The notes: generated by a model not told the origin, from the letters alone. A stretch of DNA of 64,000 nt from Tropicimonas sp. IMCC34043 (GCF_003390845.1 NZ_QMEK01000001.1:1178001-1242000), one strand, 5' to 3'; counted from the first letter of the stretch, positions 44,719 through 54,031 are shown. Numbers and translations: made by a program.

Positions 44719-46344
44719 TTATTGCACCGGGGCGCCGTCGCGCACCAGTTTCCACTCGATCGCCTCGAGCAGCGCCTCGAACGAGGCATCGACGAGGTTC
44801 GCCGAGACACCGACCGTGGACCAGCGCCGCCCCTCGCCATCCTCGCTGTCGATGATAACACGGGTCACCGCCTCGGTCCCGCCATTGGTGATGCGAACCT
44901 TGAAGTCGACCAGCCGCATATCCTCGATATAGGGCTGAAGCGGCCCGAGATCCTTGGCCAGCGCGCGGGACAGCGCATTGACCGGACCGCTGTCGGAATT
45001 GGCCTCGTCAATCGAATCCGACACCGACAGCCGCTTTTCGCCGCCGATGTAGATCACCACCACCGCCTCGGACAGGCTGATGGTCTGGCCCAGCCGGTTC
45101 TTGCGCCGCTCGACGATGACGCGATAGCGGTCGATGTGGAAATAGCTGGGAAGCTGGCCCAGTTCGCGCCGCGCCAGCAGCTCGAAGCTCGCCTGCGCGG
45201 TGTCATATGAATAGCCCGCGGATTCCCGCGCCTTGACCAGATCGAGGATGCGGGCGAGCGCCGGATCGCCCTTTGGCACCTCAAGCCCGGCCTCGACCAG
45301 ACGCTGCCGCAGGTTCGACTGGCCGGCCTGGTTCGACATCGGGATGATGCGGGAATTGCCGACCACCGCCGGGTCGATGTGTTCGTAGGTCGAGGGATCC
45401 TTCAGCATCGCCGAGGCATGCAGCCCCGCCTTGTGCGCGAAGGCCGAGGCGCCGACATAGGGCGCGCCGCGCTGCGGCACCCGGTTCAGGATGTCGTCCA
45501 TCCGCCGGCTGACCCGGGTCAGGCTGGCAAGCCCCTCGGGGCTGACCCCGGTCTCGAACCGGCTGGCATAGGGTTCCTTCAACAGCAGCGTCGGGATCAG
45601 CGAGACGAGGTTGGCGTTGCCGCAGCGCTCGCCAAGCCCGTTCAGCGTGCCCTGGATCTGCCGCGCCCCGGCATCGACTGCGGCAAGCGACCCCGCCACC
45701 GCGTTGCCGGTGTCGTCATGGGTGTGGATGCCGAGCCTGTCCCCCGGCACGCCGCTTGCGACCACCTTCGCGGTGATCGCGCCGATCTCGGCCGGCAGGG
45801 TGCCGCCATTGGTGTCGCAGAGCACGACCCAGCGGGCACCGGATTCGAGCGCGGCATGCAGGCACGCCAGGGCGTAATCCGGGTTCGCCTTGTAGCCGTC
45901 AAAGAAATGTTCGGCATCATAAAGCGCCTCGCGCCCCTGCCCGACCACGTGGCTGATCGAATCGGCGATGGCGGCGACGTTTTCCTCAAGCGTCACGCCA
46001 AGGGCAGTGGTGACGTGGAAATCGTGGCTCTTGCCGACAAGGCACACCGCCGGTGTGCCCGCATTCAGCACGCCGGCCAGCACTTCGTCGTTGGCAGCCG
46101 AGCGCCCGGCACGCTTGGTCATCCCGAAGGCAAGGAAGGTGGCGTTCGAAAGCTTCGGGGCCGCGTCGAAGAACTCGCTGTCCGTCGGGTTCGCGCCGGG
46201 CCAACCGCCCTCGACATAGTCGATGCCGAGCCGGTCGAGCATGGCGGCGATCTGGTGCTTGTCCTCGAGCGAGAACTGCACCCCTTGGGTCTGCTGACCG
46301 TCGCGGAGGGTGGTGTCGAAAAGGTAGAGGCGTTCACGGGTCAT
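44719..46344 (-). CDS. cimA: (R)-citramalate synthase
   Basis: Condenses pyruvate and acetyl-CoA to citramalate, the first step of threonine-independent isoleucine synthesis. The 541-residue product is a DRE-TIM metallolyase: LFDTTLRDGQQTQGVQFS at about residues 8-25, the metal-binding HTHDDTGNAVAGSLAAV at about 205-221, GTLNGLGERCGNANLVSL, and a C-terminal LeuA-type regulatory domain (about 400-541) that should bind isoleucine. Length and DGQQTQGV favour CimA over 2-isopropylmalate synthase. GAGAGAG lies before ATG 46344. It is downstream of cysS with a structured 154-base leader. Confidence 0.93.
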   Translation of the reverse strand: MTRERLYLFDTTLRDGQQTQGVQFSLEDKHQIAAMLDRLGIDYVEGGWPGANPTDSEFFDAAPKLSNATFLAFGMTKRAGRSAANDEVLAGVLNAGTPAVCLVGKSHDFHVTTALGVTLEENVAAIADSISHVVGQGREALYDAEHFFDGYKANPDYALACLHAALESGARWVVLCDTNGGTLPAEIGAITAKVVASGVPGDRLGIHTHDDTGNAVAGSLAAVDAGARQIQGTLNGLGERCGNANLVSLIPTLLLKEPYASRFETGVSPEGLASLTRVSRRMDDILNRVPQRGAPYVGASAFAHKAGLHASAMLKDPSTYEHIDPAVVGNSRIIPMSNQAGQSNLRQRLVEAGLEVPKGDPALARILDLVKARESAGYSYDTAQASFELLARRELGQLPSYFHIDRYRVIVERRKNRLGQTISLSEAVVVIYIGGEKRLSVSDSIDEANSDSGPVNALSRALAKDLGPLQPYIEDMRLVDFKVRITNGGTEAVTRVIIDSEDGEGRRWSTVGVSANLVDASFEALLEAIEWKLVRDGAPVQ

Positions 46345-46383
46345 GGCCGGCTCTCTCTCCCGATCACCAGAGCCTGCCTTGCC

Positions 46384-46460
46384 CGGGACGCTTGCGTCCC
46401 GAGCAGCGCCCGAACCGCCCCCCCGGGGCGGGCGCTTCTCGCCCACCCCGCGGTTCGGGC
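46384..46460 (-). promoter_or_regulatory. Two stable hairpins in the cysS-cimA gap
   Basis: The larger hairpin (46408-46460) has 11-bp perfect arms GCCCGAACCGC / GCGGTTCGGGC enclosing an inner stem CGGGGCGGGCG / CGCCCACCCCG with one mismatch and a five-base loop. The second (46384-46401) is CGGGACGC / GCGTCCCG with a two-base gap. On the transcribed strand they come after cysS and before cimA. They could end cysS transcription or attenuate cimA. There is no U tract and no Ile/Leu-rich leader peptide. Confidence 0.5.
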
Positions 46461-46498
46461 ACTGCCCTCTGATCCACTCAGGACTTTCACAGATCGCT

Positions 46499-47893
46499 TC
46501 ACCGCACCCCCTCCAAAGCAGCGGCATCGAACCCTGGCCCCGGCACCAGATCGACCCCCGCCTTGCTCATCCGTACTTCCACCCCGGCGGCCAGATAGGC
46601 CGCCTTCAACCGGTCGACCTCGGCAAAGTCCTTGCTCGCCATCGCCTCGACGCGCGCCGCCGCCAGCCGCGCCGCATGAGCCGACAGATCGACCGCCGCC
46701 GCCCAATCGCCATGTCCATCCTGCAGCAGCCCCAGCACCCCGGCCGACGCCTTCAGCCCCGCCGCATCCCCGGCACTCGCCAAAGCGTGCAACGCCGCAA
46801 TCGCGCCCGGTGTATTCAGGTCGTCGCTCAGCGCCGCCATCACCTCGGGCGCGGGGCTCGGGGCGGGCGCGATGCCCGCCGTGAGCCCACGCCACTTGCG
46901 CAACGTCGCCTCGGCCTCGCGCGCCTTCTCGGCCGTCCAGTCCATCGGTTTGCGATAATGTGTCGACAGATAGACGAACCGGATCACCTCGCCCGGTATC
47001 CCCTGCCCCAGCACGTCCTGCACGGTGAAGAAATTGCCGAGGCTCTTCGACATCTTCTTGCCCTCGACCTGCAGCATTTCGTTGTGCATCCAGATCCGCG
47101 CGAACGCGCCCTCGGGGTGGGCGCATTTCGACTGGGCGATCTCGTTCTCGTGGTGCGGGAACATCAGATCATTGCCGCCGCCGTGGATGTCGAAGCTCGC
47201 CCCCAGCAGCGCCGCGCTCATGGCCGAGCATTCGATGTGCCAGCCCGGCCGCCCGCGTCCCCAGGGACTGTCCCAGCCGGGCAGATCCGCAGTCGAGGGC
47301 TTCCACAGCACGAAGTCCATCGGGTCTTCCTTGTAGGGCGCCACCTCGACTCGAGCACCCGCGATCATGTCGTCGACCGAACGGCCCGACAGCGCGCCAT
47401 AGCCCGCATAGGACCGCACCCGGAACAGCACATGCCCCGCGGCCGCATAGGCATGCCCCGAGGCGACCAGCCCCTCGATCATCGCGATCATCTCGGCGAT
47501 ATAGCCCGTCGCCCGCGGCTCCTCGGTCGGGCGCAGGATGCCAAGCGCATCCATGTCCTCGTGATACCAGGCGACGGTCTCTTCGGTGCGCTCATGGATC
47601 AGCTCTTCCAGACTGCGCGGATCGCCCGCCTCCTTGCGCGTCAGGGCGGCGGCGTTGATCTTGTCGTCGACGTCGGTCAGGTTGCGGACATAGCTGACGT
47701 TCTCGGCGCCGTATCGGTGCCGCAGCAGCCGGAACAGCACGTCAAAGACCAGCGCAGGCCGCGCATTGCCCATATGCGCCCGGTCATAAACCGTGGGGCC
47801 GCAGACATACATCGACACCCGCCCCGGCGTAACGGTGGGCTCCAGCGGGACCTTGCCCCGCGTCAGCGTGTTCCAGAGCCTGATCTCGGCCAT
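46499..47893 (-). CDS. cysS: Cysteinyl-tRNA synthetase
   Basis: Charges tRNA(Cys) in the cytoplasm. The 464-residue monomeric class I enzyme has [17 protein letters not shown] (HIGH-type region, about residues 29-45), GWHIECSAM with zinc ligands, [14 protein letters not shown] (zinc site), and KMSKS at about 271-275. The C-terminal anticodon-binding domain is present and slightly shorter than that of E. coli. ATG 47893 is used. It is followed by cimA on the same strand, a pairing that has no obvious metabolic link. Confidence 0.97.
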   Translation of the reverse strand: MAEIRLWNTLTRGKVPLEPTVTPGRVSMYVCGPTVYDRAHMGNARPALVFDVLFRLLRHRYGAENVSYVRNLTDVDDKINAAALTRKEAGDPRSLEELIHERTEETVAWYHEDMDALGILRPTEEPRATGYIAEMIAMIEGLVASGHAYAAAGHVLFRVRSYAGYGALSGRSVDDMIAGARVEVAPYKEDPMDFVLWKPSTADLPGWDSPWGRGRPGWHIECSAMSAALLGASFDIHGGGNDLMFPHHENEIAQSKCAHPEGAFARIWMHNEMLQVEGKKMSKSLGNFFTVQDVLGQGIPGEVIRFVYLSTHYRKPMDWTAEKAREAEATLRKWRGLTAGIAPAPSPAPEVMAALSDDLNTPGAIAALHALASAGDAAGLKASAGVLGLLQDGHGDWAAAVDLSAHAARLAAARVEAMASKDFAEVDRLKAAYLAAGVEVRMSKAGVDLVPGPGFDAAALEGVR

Positions 47894-48088
47894 GTCATGT
47901 CCTCTCGCGTACCGTCACCGGCGGCGGCGGGGGGCGACTTCGCTCTGAAAAGGGAATGAAGGAACCGGCCCGCCTGACGATGTCAGCCGGTAATGCAGAT
48001 GCAGATGATGGTGCAACGGTTCATGGCGCCCCAATACACGCGCCACGCCGGCTTGCCAAGCACCGGCTGCGGCTGGCATCCTGCGGCC

Positions 48089-48430
48089 ATGAATCGCGAC
48101 GAGGTCAACACGCTCTGCGCCGCCCTGCCCGGGGCGGAACTCACGGCCCCCTTCGGGCCGGGGCACGATATCTGGAAGGTCGGCGGCAAGATCTTTGCCG
48201 CCACCGGCAGCGAGGCACGCGGCGTCTCGGTGAAATGCGCCGATGTCGAGACGGCCGAGATGCTGCGCACGCTCGGCGGCTGCGAAAAGGCGCCCTATTT
48301 CCACCGCTCCTGGGTGCTGGTCCCTTTCGACAGCGCAAAGGCGACTGAGATCGAACACCGGGTGCGGGACTCCTATCGGATCATTCGCGCGGCATTGCCG
48401 AAAAAGCTGCAGGCGACGCTCGCCTCCTGA
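48089..48430 (+). CDS. MmcQ/YjbR family protein
   Basis: A 113-residue single-domain protein with the CyaY-like fold of the MmcQ/YjbR family: MNRDEVNTLCAALPGAELTAPFG at the N terminus, IWKVGGKIFAATG, SVKCADVETAEML and SWVLVPFDSA. Members are annotated as DNA-binding on structural grounds, but no cellular role is established. ATG 48089 is used; upstream codons in frame look non-conserved. It is convergent with the lipoprotein gene downstream. Confidence 0.8.
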   Translation: MNRDEVNTLCAALPGAELTAPFGPGHDIWKVGGKIFAATGSEARGVSVKCADVETAEMLRTLGGCEKAPYFHRSWVLVPFDSAKATEIEHRVRDSYRIIRAALPKKLQATLAS

Positions 48431-48439
48431 CGCCGTTCG

Positions 48440-48540
48440 AAGCCCTTCGGGCGCAGCCGCGCGCCGCAGGCGCGCCCGGCCCCAAGGGCCGCAGGCGGCG
48501 CCAGCCGCCGCAGGCCGAGGGGGCTGCCCGGTCCGGGCAA
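48440..48540. repeat. Chain of short GC hairpins in a convergent gap
   Basis: Successive inverted repeats GCCC-TTC-GGGC, GCGCGC-CGCAG-GCGCGC, GGCCC-CAA-GGGCC, GGCGGC-GCCA-GCCGCC and GCCCGG-T-CCGGGC, with the pentamer CGCAG recurring four times. It lies between convergent genes and probably ends transcription from both sides. Confidence 0.5.
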
Positions 48541-48560
48541 CGCATCCGCCGCCGAGGGCG

Positions 48561-48962
48561 TCACTGGCAATAGGTCCCCATTCCGGTGGTATAGCAGCTG
48601 ACCGAATGGCCATACTGGTCCTCATAGGACCGGCTGGTGCCCGGCACCCGCTTGATCTGTTGCCCCGGCCGGTGATGCACCACGTTGCCATAGGTATCCG
48701 AACTCAGACCGGGTCCGTAGACGTTGTTGGTCACATGCACCGGATCAAGGTTCAGCACCCGCGTCTGGCGCCGCAGCGGCACAGGATTGACGGGAATGTC
48801 CGGCGCAACCGAAGCCTGTTGAGGCCCTTGCGGCGCCGGGTTTGCCGCCGGCGCCAACAGCATCGCGGCCTCGAGCCCCGGATCGGGTGGCGCGCACCCC
48901 GTCAGCAGGGCCAGCATCGCCGCACAGAGACTCGTCGCGCTCCAGCGCATCATGTCAGACAT
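48561..48962 (-). CDS. Small outer-membrane-type lipoprotein, hypothetical
   Basis: A 133-residue predicted lipoprotein: signal peptide with lipobox LLTG|C at about residue 23 (ALLTGCAPP), then a Pro/Ala-rich linker. The C-terminal domain has HVTNNVYGPGLSSDTYGN and a closing SYEDQYGHSVSCYTTGMGTYCQ region (two cysteines that may pair). I do not recognise a family. GGGAG lies five bases before ATG 48962. It diverges from the SDR gene. Confidence 0.65.
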   Translation of the reverse strand: MSDMMRWSATSLCAAMLALLTGCAPPDPGLEAAMLLAPAANPAPQGPQQASVAPDIPVNPVPLRRQTRVLNLDPVHVTNNVYGPGLSSDTYGNVVHHRPGQQIKRVPGTSRSYEDQYGHSVSCYTTGMGTYCQ

Positions 48963-49079
48963 CCTCACTCCCCTGCCGGACAGTTTCGCACGTTGCGCGG
49001 CGATCGCGAAGTGTCCACGCGCGCCTATCTGGACAGTCGCGAAATCAGCGGTCACAACTTCCCCGGGGAGGAATTTATA

Positions 49080-49817
49080 ATGGAACTTCACGGGACAAGG
49101 GTCGTCGTGACCGGCGGCGCCTCGGGGCTGGGCCGTGCCACGGCGCAGGGATTTCGCGACGCCGGGGCACGGGTCTGCGTTTTCGACCTGAATGGCGACA
49201 CGCCGCAGGGGATCGGCTATCGCGAGGTCGATGTGACCGATGCCGAGGCGGCGCGCGGCGCACTTGCGGCCTCGGTCGAGAGCATGGGCGGCGTCGACGT
49301 GGTGGTGAACTGTGCCGGCATCGTGGCCGGTGCCCGGACGCTCGGCCGCGACGGCCCGCATGACCTCGACGCGTTCGAGCGGACATTGCGGGTCAATCTG
49401 ACCGGCACCTTCAACATCTCGCGGCTGGCGGCCGAGGTCATGGCGAGCAACACGCCGAACGAGGACGGCGAGCGTGGCGTGATCGTCAACACCGCCTCCA
49501 TCGCCGCCTTCGAGGGCCAGCGCGGCCAGGCCGCCTATGCCGCATCAAAGGCCGGAATTGCCGGGCTGACCCTGCCGATGGCGCGGGATCTGGCGCGCGA
49601 GGGGATCCGGGTCATGGCGATCGCACCGGGGATCTTCCGCACCCCGATGATGGCCGGACTGCCGCCCGAGGTTCAGCAGCAACTGGCCGCCGACGTGCCC
49701 TTTCCGCAGCGCCTCGGCGACCCAAAGGAATTCGCGGCCCTCGTGCGCTTCATCGTCACCTGCCCATACCTGAACGGCACCACGATCCGGATCGACGGCG
49801 CGCTGAGAATGCAGTGA
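49080..49817 (+). CDS. Short-chain dehydrogenase (type II 3-hydroxyacyl-CoA dehydrogenase-like)
   Basis: NAD-dependent SDR of 245 residues. Features are the cofactor loop TGGASGLGRAT at about residues 11-21, the acidic DLNGD favouring NAD, NCAGI at about 82-86, the catalytic serine in NTASIAAFEG and YAASK at about 155-159, and APGIFRTPM. The long insertion LGRDGPHDLDAFERTLRVNL between strands matches 17-beta-HSD10/type II HADH, which oxidises short-chain acyl-CoA intermediates. ATG 49080 follows GGGGAGG. It is monocistronic. Confidence 0.87.
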   Translation: MELHGTRVVVTGGASGLGRATAQGFRDAGARVCVFDLNGDTPQGIGYREVDVTDAEAARGALAASVESMGGVDVVVNCAGIVAGARTLGRDGPHDLDAFERTLRVNLTGTFNISRLAAEVMASNTPNEDGERGVIVNTASIAAFEGQRGQAAYAASKAGIAGLTLPMARDLAREGIRVMAIAPGIFRTPMMAGLPPEVQQQLAADVPFPQRLGDPKEFAALVRFIVTCPYLNGTTIRIDGALRMQ

Positions 49818-49855
49818 GCGCGGCAGGCTCCGGCCCGCGGTCCCGGGGCGGGGCC

Positions 49856-49876
49856 GCGGTGCGGCTTCGCCGCCAC
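49856..49876 (+). terminator. Candidate terminator after the SDR gene
   Basis: GGTGCGGC-TTCG-CCGCCACC forms a hairpin with a UUCG loop and one bulged base, followed by CCCCCTT. It lies about 40 bases past the SDR stop; no U tract. Confidence 0.35.
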
Positions 49877-49983
49877 CCCCCTTCAACCGCGCGGGCAGGA
49901 TTGCTAGATCGGCCGCAAGAACGGACTGCGGCGGATTGTGGCGCCGACCGCGGACCCCGATCAATGCCAGCAAGGAGCCTGTC

Positions 49984-50691
49984 ATGCCGAAACCCCGCCC
50001 GATCCTTGTCGCGGCCCTCGCCCTTCTGGTTGCCGCGACCGGATCGCAGGCCCAGACACTGCGCGACAAGCTGCAGCAGGGGGTGCAGAAGGGCACCTCG
50101 GTCGTTCAGCAGGGGGCTGCGGCAGTACAGCGCGGGGCCGCGGCGACGGTCGAGCGGATCGAGGACAGCGTCGATTCCTCGGTCGATCTGATGACCAACG
50201 AAGCGACGGTCGCGGAATCCCGGGACGAGATCGACCTGATGGCTGGTGCCGCCCTGTCGCGGCTGTTCATCGAACAGCCCGACGCCTCGGATCTCTTCGA
50301 CCGCAGCGCCGGCTATGCTGTCTTCGACACCCGCAAGCTGATGCTGGCGGCGGTCTCTGGCGGGGTCGGACGCGGTGTTGCGGTGTCGCGCAACGACGAC
50401 CGGCGGATCTACATGAAGATGGGCACCGCCGGCGTCGGCGTCGCGGTCGGGGGTGCGGGACTGGAGAGTCAGGTCGTGATCCTGTTCCAGGATCCTGAGG
50501 ACTTCGATCTGTTCATCACCGACGGGGTCGATGCCGCGGCCGAGGCCAAGGCCGGGTTCGGAGACAAGAGTACCAATGTGGGACTGAGTTTTATCGACGG
50601 CCGCGCCATATTCCTGCTGACCGATCAGGGCTGGCGACTGTCGGCCACCGCAGGGGGCACGAAATACTGGGTCGACCGGACGCTGAACTGA
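49984..50691 (+). CDS. SYLF/YSC84-domain exported protein
   Basis: A 235-residue protein with a signal peptide (residues 1-23, ending SQAQ), a helical Gln/Ala-rich segment (about 25-70), and a C-terminal SYLF (DUF500) lipid-binding domain at about residues 80-235: LFIEQPDASDLFDRSAGYAVFD, AVSGGVGRGVAV, and AGVGVAVGGAGLESQVVILF. Eukaryotic relatives bind phosphoinositides; in bacteria the role is unclear but probably at the periplasmic face of a membrane. ATG 49984 follows AAGGAG. It is convergent with the ABC-F gene. Confidence 0.82.
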   Translation: MPKPRPILVAALALLVAATGSQAQTLRDKLQQGVQKGTSVVQQGAAAVQRGAAATVERIEDSVDSSVDLMTNEATVAESRDEIDLMAGAALSRLFIEQPDASDLFDRSAGYAVFDTRKLMLAAVSGGVGRGVAVSRNDDRRIYMKMGTAGVGVAVGGAGLESQVVILFQDPEDFDLFITDGVDAAAEAKAGFGDKSTNVGLSFIDGRAIFLLTDQGWRLSATAGGTKYWVDRTLN

Positions 50692-50734
50692 CGGCTGCGC
50701 CCGCGCAGTGTCGCGCGGCGGCCAGGCCTGCGCC

Positions 50735-52570
50735 TCAGCGGTCGGCCGCCTTTTCCTCCAGCGCCAGCCATTCCTCTTCTGCCGCCGCAAGGGCCGCCTG
50801 ACGCTCGGTCAGCGCCTCGCTTGCCTTGCGAAACTTCACCGGCTCGCGGGTGAACAGCGCCGCGTCAGAGAGCAGGTCGGTGAGCCTGTTGATCTCGGCC
50901 TCCAACCGCTCGATGTCGGCCGGAAGCGATTCGAGCCTGTGCCGTTCGGTAAAGGTCAGCTTGCCCTGACGTGCGGGCTGACCGGCCGCAGGGCTCATGC
51001 CCTGCTTCGCCTTCGCATCGTTTCCAGTTGAAACTTCGTCGTTTTTCTCGGTTTCCGCCGCGGCCTTCTGGGCTTGATAGTCGCTCCATCCGCCGGCATA
51101 GGCGACGACGCGCCCGTCGCCTTCCATCGCGATCGTGGTGGTGGCGACCCGGTCGATGAAATCGCGGTCGTGGCTGACCAGCAGCACGGTGCCGTCATAA
51201 TCGTCCACAAGCTCTTCCAGCAGGTCGAGCGTTTCGAGGTCGAGATCGTTGGTCGGCTCGTCGAGAACCAGAAGGTTCGCCGGCTGGGCCAGGATCCGGG
51301 CCAGCAGCAGCCGTGCCTTTTCGCCGCCCGACAGTGCCGAGACCGGCGAGCGGGCCTGTTGTTCGGAAAACAGGAAGTCCCTCAGATAGGCGACGACATG
51401 TTTGGGCGTGCCACGCACCATCACCTGATCGCCGCCACGGCCCGGCACGCGCAACGCCTTGTCGCCCGTCAGGCTCTCCCACAGCGTCGCTGCGGGGTCG
51501 AGCTGTGCCCGGGCCTGATCGAAGACGGCGAGGTCGAGATTGGTGCCAAGCCGGATCTCGCCCGCATCGGGCGCGACCTCGCCGACCAGCATCCGCAGCA
51601 GGGTGGTCTTGCCGACGCCGTTCGGACCGACAAAGGCAATGCGTTCGCCGCGCTGGATGCGGATCGAGAAATTGCGCAGGATCGTCTTGTCGCCAAATGT
51701 CTTCGAAATGCCGCGCGCCTCGACCACCAGCTTGCCCGAGGAGCGCCCCGAGTCGATCGCCAGATCGGCGGTGCCCTGGCGGCGGATCTGCGAGGCACGT
51801 TCGTCGCGCAGCGCCTGCAGCGCGCGCAACCTGCCCTGATTGCGGGTGCGCCGCGCCGAGATCCCCTCGACCGCCCAGCGTGCCTCGGCCTTGATCTTGC
51901 GGTTCAGCTTGTGGCGCGCCTCGTCTTCTTCGGCCCAGACCTTGTCGCGCCATTCCTCGAAGCTGGTGAACCCGTGTTCCTGCCGCCGCACGATTCCGCG
52001 GTCGAGCCACAGCGTCGCCCGGGTCAGCCGGTTCAGAAAAGCGCGGTCGTGCGAGATCAGAACGAAGGCGGTGCGGGTTTCGACCAGTTGCTGTTCAAGC
52101 CAGCCGATCGCCTGAATGTCGAGGTGGTTGGTCGGCTCGTCGAGAAGCATCAGTTCGGGCGCCTCGGCCAGCAGCTTGGCCAGCGCCGCGCGCCGCCGTT
52201 CCCCGCCCGATGCGGTTTCAACGGCGCGGTCGAGATCGAGCTTGAGCCCCTCGCCCGCCATCTCGACCCGATAACCTTCGCCCTCGTCCAGACCGCTGGC
52301 GGCAAAATCGCCGAGCGTGGCGAAGCCGTCCATGGTCGGGTCCTGTTCCATATAGCCGACATGAATGCCGGGCGGCACGATCCGCTCGCCCCGGTCAGGC
52401 TCCACAAGGCCCGCCATGACCTTCAACAGGGTCGATTTGCCCGATCCGTTGCGGCCAACCAGCGCCACCCGGTCGCCCTGCTGGACGGCGAGCGAGAGCG
52501 CATCGAAAAGCGGATCGCCCCCGAAATTGAGGGAAACATCGGAGAGCTGAAGAAGGGGTGCGCGTGCCAT
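50735..52570 (-). CDS. uup: ABC-F family ATPase (Uup-like)
   Basis: Cytoplasmic tandem ATPase acting on ribosomes or branched DNA. The 611-residue product has two ABC units: Walker A GRNGSGKST at about residues 39-47 and GPNGVGKTT at about 314-322, signatures ASGGERRR and LSGGEKAR, Walker B LMLLDEPTNHLD and LLVLDEPTNDLD. The central linker is basic (HKLNRKIKAEARW). A C-terminal coiled coil (about 540-608) with ESLPADIERLEAEINRL is the DNA-binding-type extension that defines Uup. No membrane segments are present, so it is not a transporter. ATG 52570 is used. Confidence 0.92.
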   Translation of the reverse strand: MARAPLLQLSDVSLNFGGDPLFDALSLAVQQGDRVALVGRNGSGKSTLLKVMAGLVEPDRGERIVPPGIHVGYMEQDPTMDGFATLGDFAASGLDEGEGYRVEMAGEGLKLDLDRAVETASGGERRRAALAKLLAEAPELMLLDEPTNHLDIQAIGWLEQQLVETRTAFVLISHDRAFLNRLTRATLWLDRGIVRRQEHGFTSFEEWRDKVWAEEDEARHKLNRKIKAEARWAVEGISARRTRNQGRLRALQALRDERASQIRRQGTADLAIDSGRSSGKLVVEARGISKTFGDKTILRNFSIRIQRGERIAFVGPNGVGKTTLLRMLVGEVAPDAGEIRLGTNLDLAVFDQARAQLDPAATLWESLTGDKALRVPGRGGDQVMVRGTPKHVVAYLRDFLFSEQQARSPVSALSGGEKARLLLARILAQPANLLVLDEPTNDLDLETLDLLEELVDDYDGTVLLVSHDRDFIDRVATTTIAMEGDGRVVAYAGGWSDYQAQKAAAETEKNDEVSTGNDAKAKQGMSPAAGQPARQGKLTFTERHRLESLPADIERLEAEINRLTDLLSDAALFTREPVKFRKASEALTERQAALAAAEEEWLALEEKAADR

Positions 52571-52755
52571 ATCCGCCAGCTATGCCAGCCGTGCGCAGAG
52601 TGCAAGGTGCTGGCCAGGCTCTGCACGCTACCGTCCGCAAGGGATTTTGACCGCGATCCGGACCACGGGCGTTGGACCCGTCCGCCGGCCCGCGCTATCA
52701 CTCACGGGACGCGCGGCAGGCCCGAGCCTGGCCGCCGCGCAAAGAGGCCCTGAAC

Positions 52756-53148
52756 ATGACATCACGCTGCCGCCGCTCTGCCTTTGTCCCGCTTGCCCTG
52801 GCGGGGATCGTGGCGTTGACCGGTTGCGGCCGTATCCAAACCGGCCATTCGGCGCCCCTGACCGCCACCACAGCGGACGCGGCGGTCGGGCTTTCGGTCA
52901 GCGCCCTGATCGAAACCTTCGGGCAGCCCGACCATGCCGCCAACAATGTCGTGACCTACCGGACCCGGCATCGACAGCCGGCCAGGCTCGGCTTCGGGGC
53001 GATTGTTTCGCTCGGCGGCGAGGGCAACGCCACCCGGGTCGGGGCCAGCCGGCAGACCGAAAGCTGCACCTGGAGTTTCCGGTATGACGGCGACGGCAGG
53101 GTTAAGGGCTGGAGCAACACCGGGGCATTCTGCGACACGCTGCGCTAG
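52756..53148 (+). CDS. Small lipoprotein, hypothetical
   Basis: A 130-residue predicted lipoprotein with lipobox ALTG|C at about residue 24. The mature domain reads VGLSVSALIETFGQPDHAANNVVTYRTRH (parts: LIETFGQPD), a BamE/SmpA-like start, then ESCTWSFRYDGDGRVKGWSNTG. The pattern FGxP plus a strand with C near the end suggests a small BamE-like fold, but similarity is too weak for a firm assignment. ATG 52756 follows AAAGAGG. It diverges from uup. Confidence 0.62.
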   Translation: MTSRCRRSAFVPLALAGIVALTGCGRIQTGHSAPLTATTADAAVGLSVSALIETFGQPDHAANNVVTYRTRHRQPARLGFGAIVSLGGEGNATRVGASRQTESCTWSFRYDGDGRVKGWSNTGAFCDTLR

Positions 53149-53299
53149 GTCGGCGCCCTGCGCGAGCGCCGCGCGTCCGCCGTCGGGCCGGAACCCGCGT
53201 CTCAGGTCTCGTTCGCACCCACGACGACGAAGGGTCAGGGGAACGACCCGCGCCGGGCACGCTCGCGAAGACAATGGGCGCGCCTGTGAGAGCGGCCAT

Positions 53300-54031
53300 T
53301 CAGCCCGCGACGGCGCGCAGAAGACGTTTTCTTGCCGCCGGGATCGCCCCGATCTCGAGCCCGGTGAAGACATGCATGGTGCCAAGATCGCGGTCCACGA
53401 CCGCGTGGTCGCTGACCCAGCCGCCCATCGCCAGATAGGTCCGCAGCAAGGGCGGCATCCCCAGCATCGCGCGCCGGGCATCGGGCGTGCGCCGCAACTT
53501 CTGCGCGAACCGAAAGACGTTGGGCGCCTTGACCCGCGGCAGCCAGCGCTTGGGCGCGAGATGCCGTTCCTTGAGCAACGCGAAGGCATCGCGATAGGCC
53601 TCGGCCTCGGTGCCCTGGAAGGACGAGCAGCCGAACAGCAGCTCGATCCCCTGTTCGTCGACGAAACTGGTCATCGCACCCCAGGCAACCCGCAGGATGT
53701 CGGGGTCGCGCAGGCCCGGGCGGATGCAGAACCGGCCCATCTCGACAATCTTGCCGGTGAAATCCTCAAGCGCCGCAAGCTCGTAGAATTGTGCGGAATA
53801 GCTTTGGCCGATGTCGCGCCCCGCAGCCAGTGGCAGCAGCCGGAAGGTGCAGGCCAGGGCGCCGTTGCGGACATCCTCGACCAGAACATGGCGGCAGACC
53901 GGGTCGAAACTGTCGCCATCCGGGCGCAGCCCGTCGCGAAAGGCAATCGAGCGCAACTCCAGCGCGGCGGCAAGATCCTCGGGGGTTTCGGCAAGGCGTG
54001 CCGCATGGCGACCCCGGCGCAGGCTGATCAT
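53300..54031 (-). CDS. olsB: L-ornithine N(alpha)-acyltransferase OlsB
   Basis: Transfers a 3-hydroxyacyl group from ACP to ornithine to form lyso-ornithine lipid. The 243-residue product has the GNAT-fold OlsB pattern: LRSIAFRDG at about residues 26-34, FDPVCRHVLVED, GQSYSAQFYELAALEDFTGKIVEMGRFCI, and LFGCSSFQGTEAEAY. ATG 54031 is chosen because GAGGG stands nine bases before it; ATG 54040 gives three more residues. The partner O-acyltransferase olsA, often adjacent, is not in the window. Ornithine lipids are made in many Rhodobacterales under phosphate limitation; no Pho box was identified. Confidence 0.88.
   Translation of the reverse strand: MISLRRGRHAARLAETPEDLAAALELRSIAFRDGLRPDGDSFDPVCRHVLVEDVRNGALACTFRLLPLAAGRDIGQSYSAQFYELAALEDFTGKIVEMGRFCIRPGLRDPDILRVAWGAMTSFVDEQGIELLFGCSSFQGTEAEAYRDAFALLKERHLAPKRWLPRVKAPNVFRFAQKLRRTPDARRAMLGMPPLLRTYLAMGGWVSDHAVVDRDLGTMHVFTGLEIGAIPAARKRLLRAVAG

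Noticed and set aside
46345-46498. A leader peptide controlling cimA by attenuation
   Set aside because: A short frame can be drawn through the gap, but it has no run of Ile, Leu or Val codons and is mostly Arg/Ala/Gly, as expected by chance in GC-rich DNA.
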